Assembly: GCA_017998375.1 (NCBI GenBank)
Contig: JAGODF010000005.1
Location: 1 to 32,284 of the forward strand
Length of the DNA stretch: 32,284 nt
Reading direction: 5' to 3'
Origin: Spirochaetota bacterium
GTDB lineage: Bacteria > Spirochaetota > UBA4802 > JAGODF01
The position numbers and the translations under genes were made by a program. A model generated the notes under the pieces. That model had not been told where the DNA came from, ran no database searches, and saw nothing but the letters and a program-made list of their open reading frames with translations. Shown here piece after piece: positions 32,265 to 32,284 of this stretch. How positions within the stretch are numbered: the stretch's first letter is position 1; every line of letters begins with the position of its first letter.

Positions 32265-32284
32265 AGATACCATTCGCGCTTCCC
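32261..32284 (+). CDS. First codons of a gene coupled to the HAMP-like protein (partial)
   Basis: ATG at 32261 overlaps the previous stop as ATGA and has GGAGG about seven bases upstream. Only eight codons are in the window (MKIPFALP), consistent with a start of a secreted or membrane protein but too short to call. Confidence 0.55.

Overview
This window looks like chromosome from a flagellated, Gram-negative (diderm) bacterium. My best guess is a Spirochaetota lineage related to the Leptospira/Turneriella side, but a deltaproteobacterial-type genome is not excluded. The clues are numerous lipoproteins with ankyrin, MORN, WD40, TPR and InlB-type repeats, a HAMP adenylate cyclase with a C-terminal helical tail, an outer-membrane porin, and a soluble protein built from flagellar MotA and FliG parts. 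Base composition changes along the window. The left half alternates AT-rich intergenic DNA with envelope genes. From about 15.7 kb onward it is GC-rich, apart from one AT-rich lipoprotein gene near 18 kb.

Layout. 1-9.2 kb: the 3' end of an unknown gene; a minus-strand cluster of an ankyrin fragment, a TPR fragment and a MotA-loop/FliG-C fusion; a small secreted Cys-rich protein; an ankyrin-MORN lipoprotein; a class III adenylate cyclase; a TlpA-like thioredoxin protein; a truncated WD40 gene translationally coupled to a TPR protein. 9.2-15.6 kb: a WD40 protein; a small secreted protein followed by the decayed copy of its own 5' end; a large lipoprotein with a non-catalytic sulfatase-modifying-factor domain; a DUF3592 membrane protein; an MntA/HepT toxin-antitoxin pair. 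Three copies of a roughly 120-bp dispersed repeat lie in this stretch, and an 18-bp inverted repeat with 11-bp tandem units follows HepT.

15.7-18.8 kb: a DUF2889 protein, a two-gene route from arginine to putrescine (agmatinase and pyruvoyl-dependent arginine decarboxylase), and an AT-rich lipoprotein gene. 19-28.2 kb: a complete phosphate regulon. It has pitA, pstC-pstA, the opposite-strand operon pstB-phoU-phoB-phoR, and pstS followed by a porin. Four of its promoter regions carry arrays of TA-rich hexamers repeating every 11 bp, which look like PhoB operators. In this model PhoR/PhoB sense phosphate limitation with PhoU and the Pst transporter, and switch on both uptake systems and the porin.

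28.3-32.3 kb: an unknown protein, a strong bidirectional terminator, tRNA-Ala(CGC), a hybrid histidine kinase, a two-TM HAMP-like protein, and the first codons of a coupled gene.

The most unusual object is the protein at 337-1143. It joins the rotor-facing loop of MotA, without the membrane channel segments, to the torque domain of FliG, so both partners of the stator-rotor contact sit on one soluble chain.
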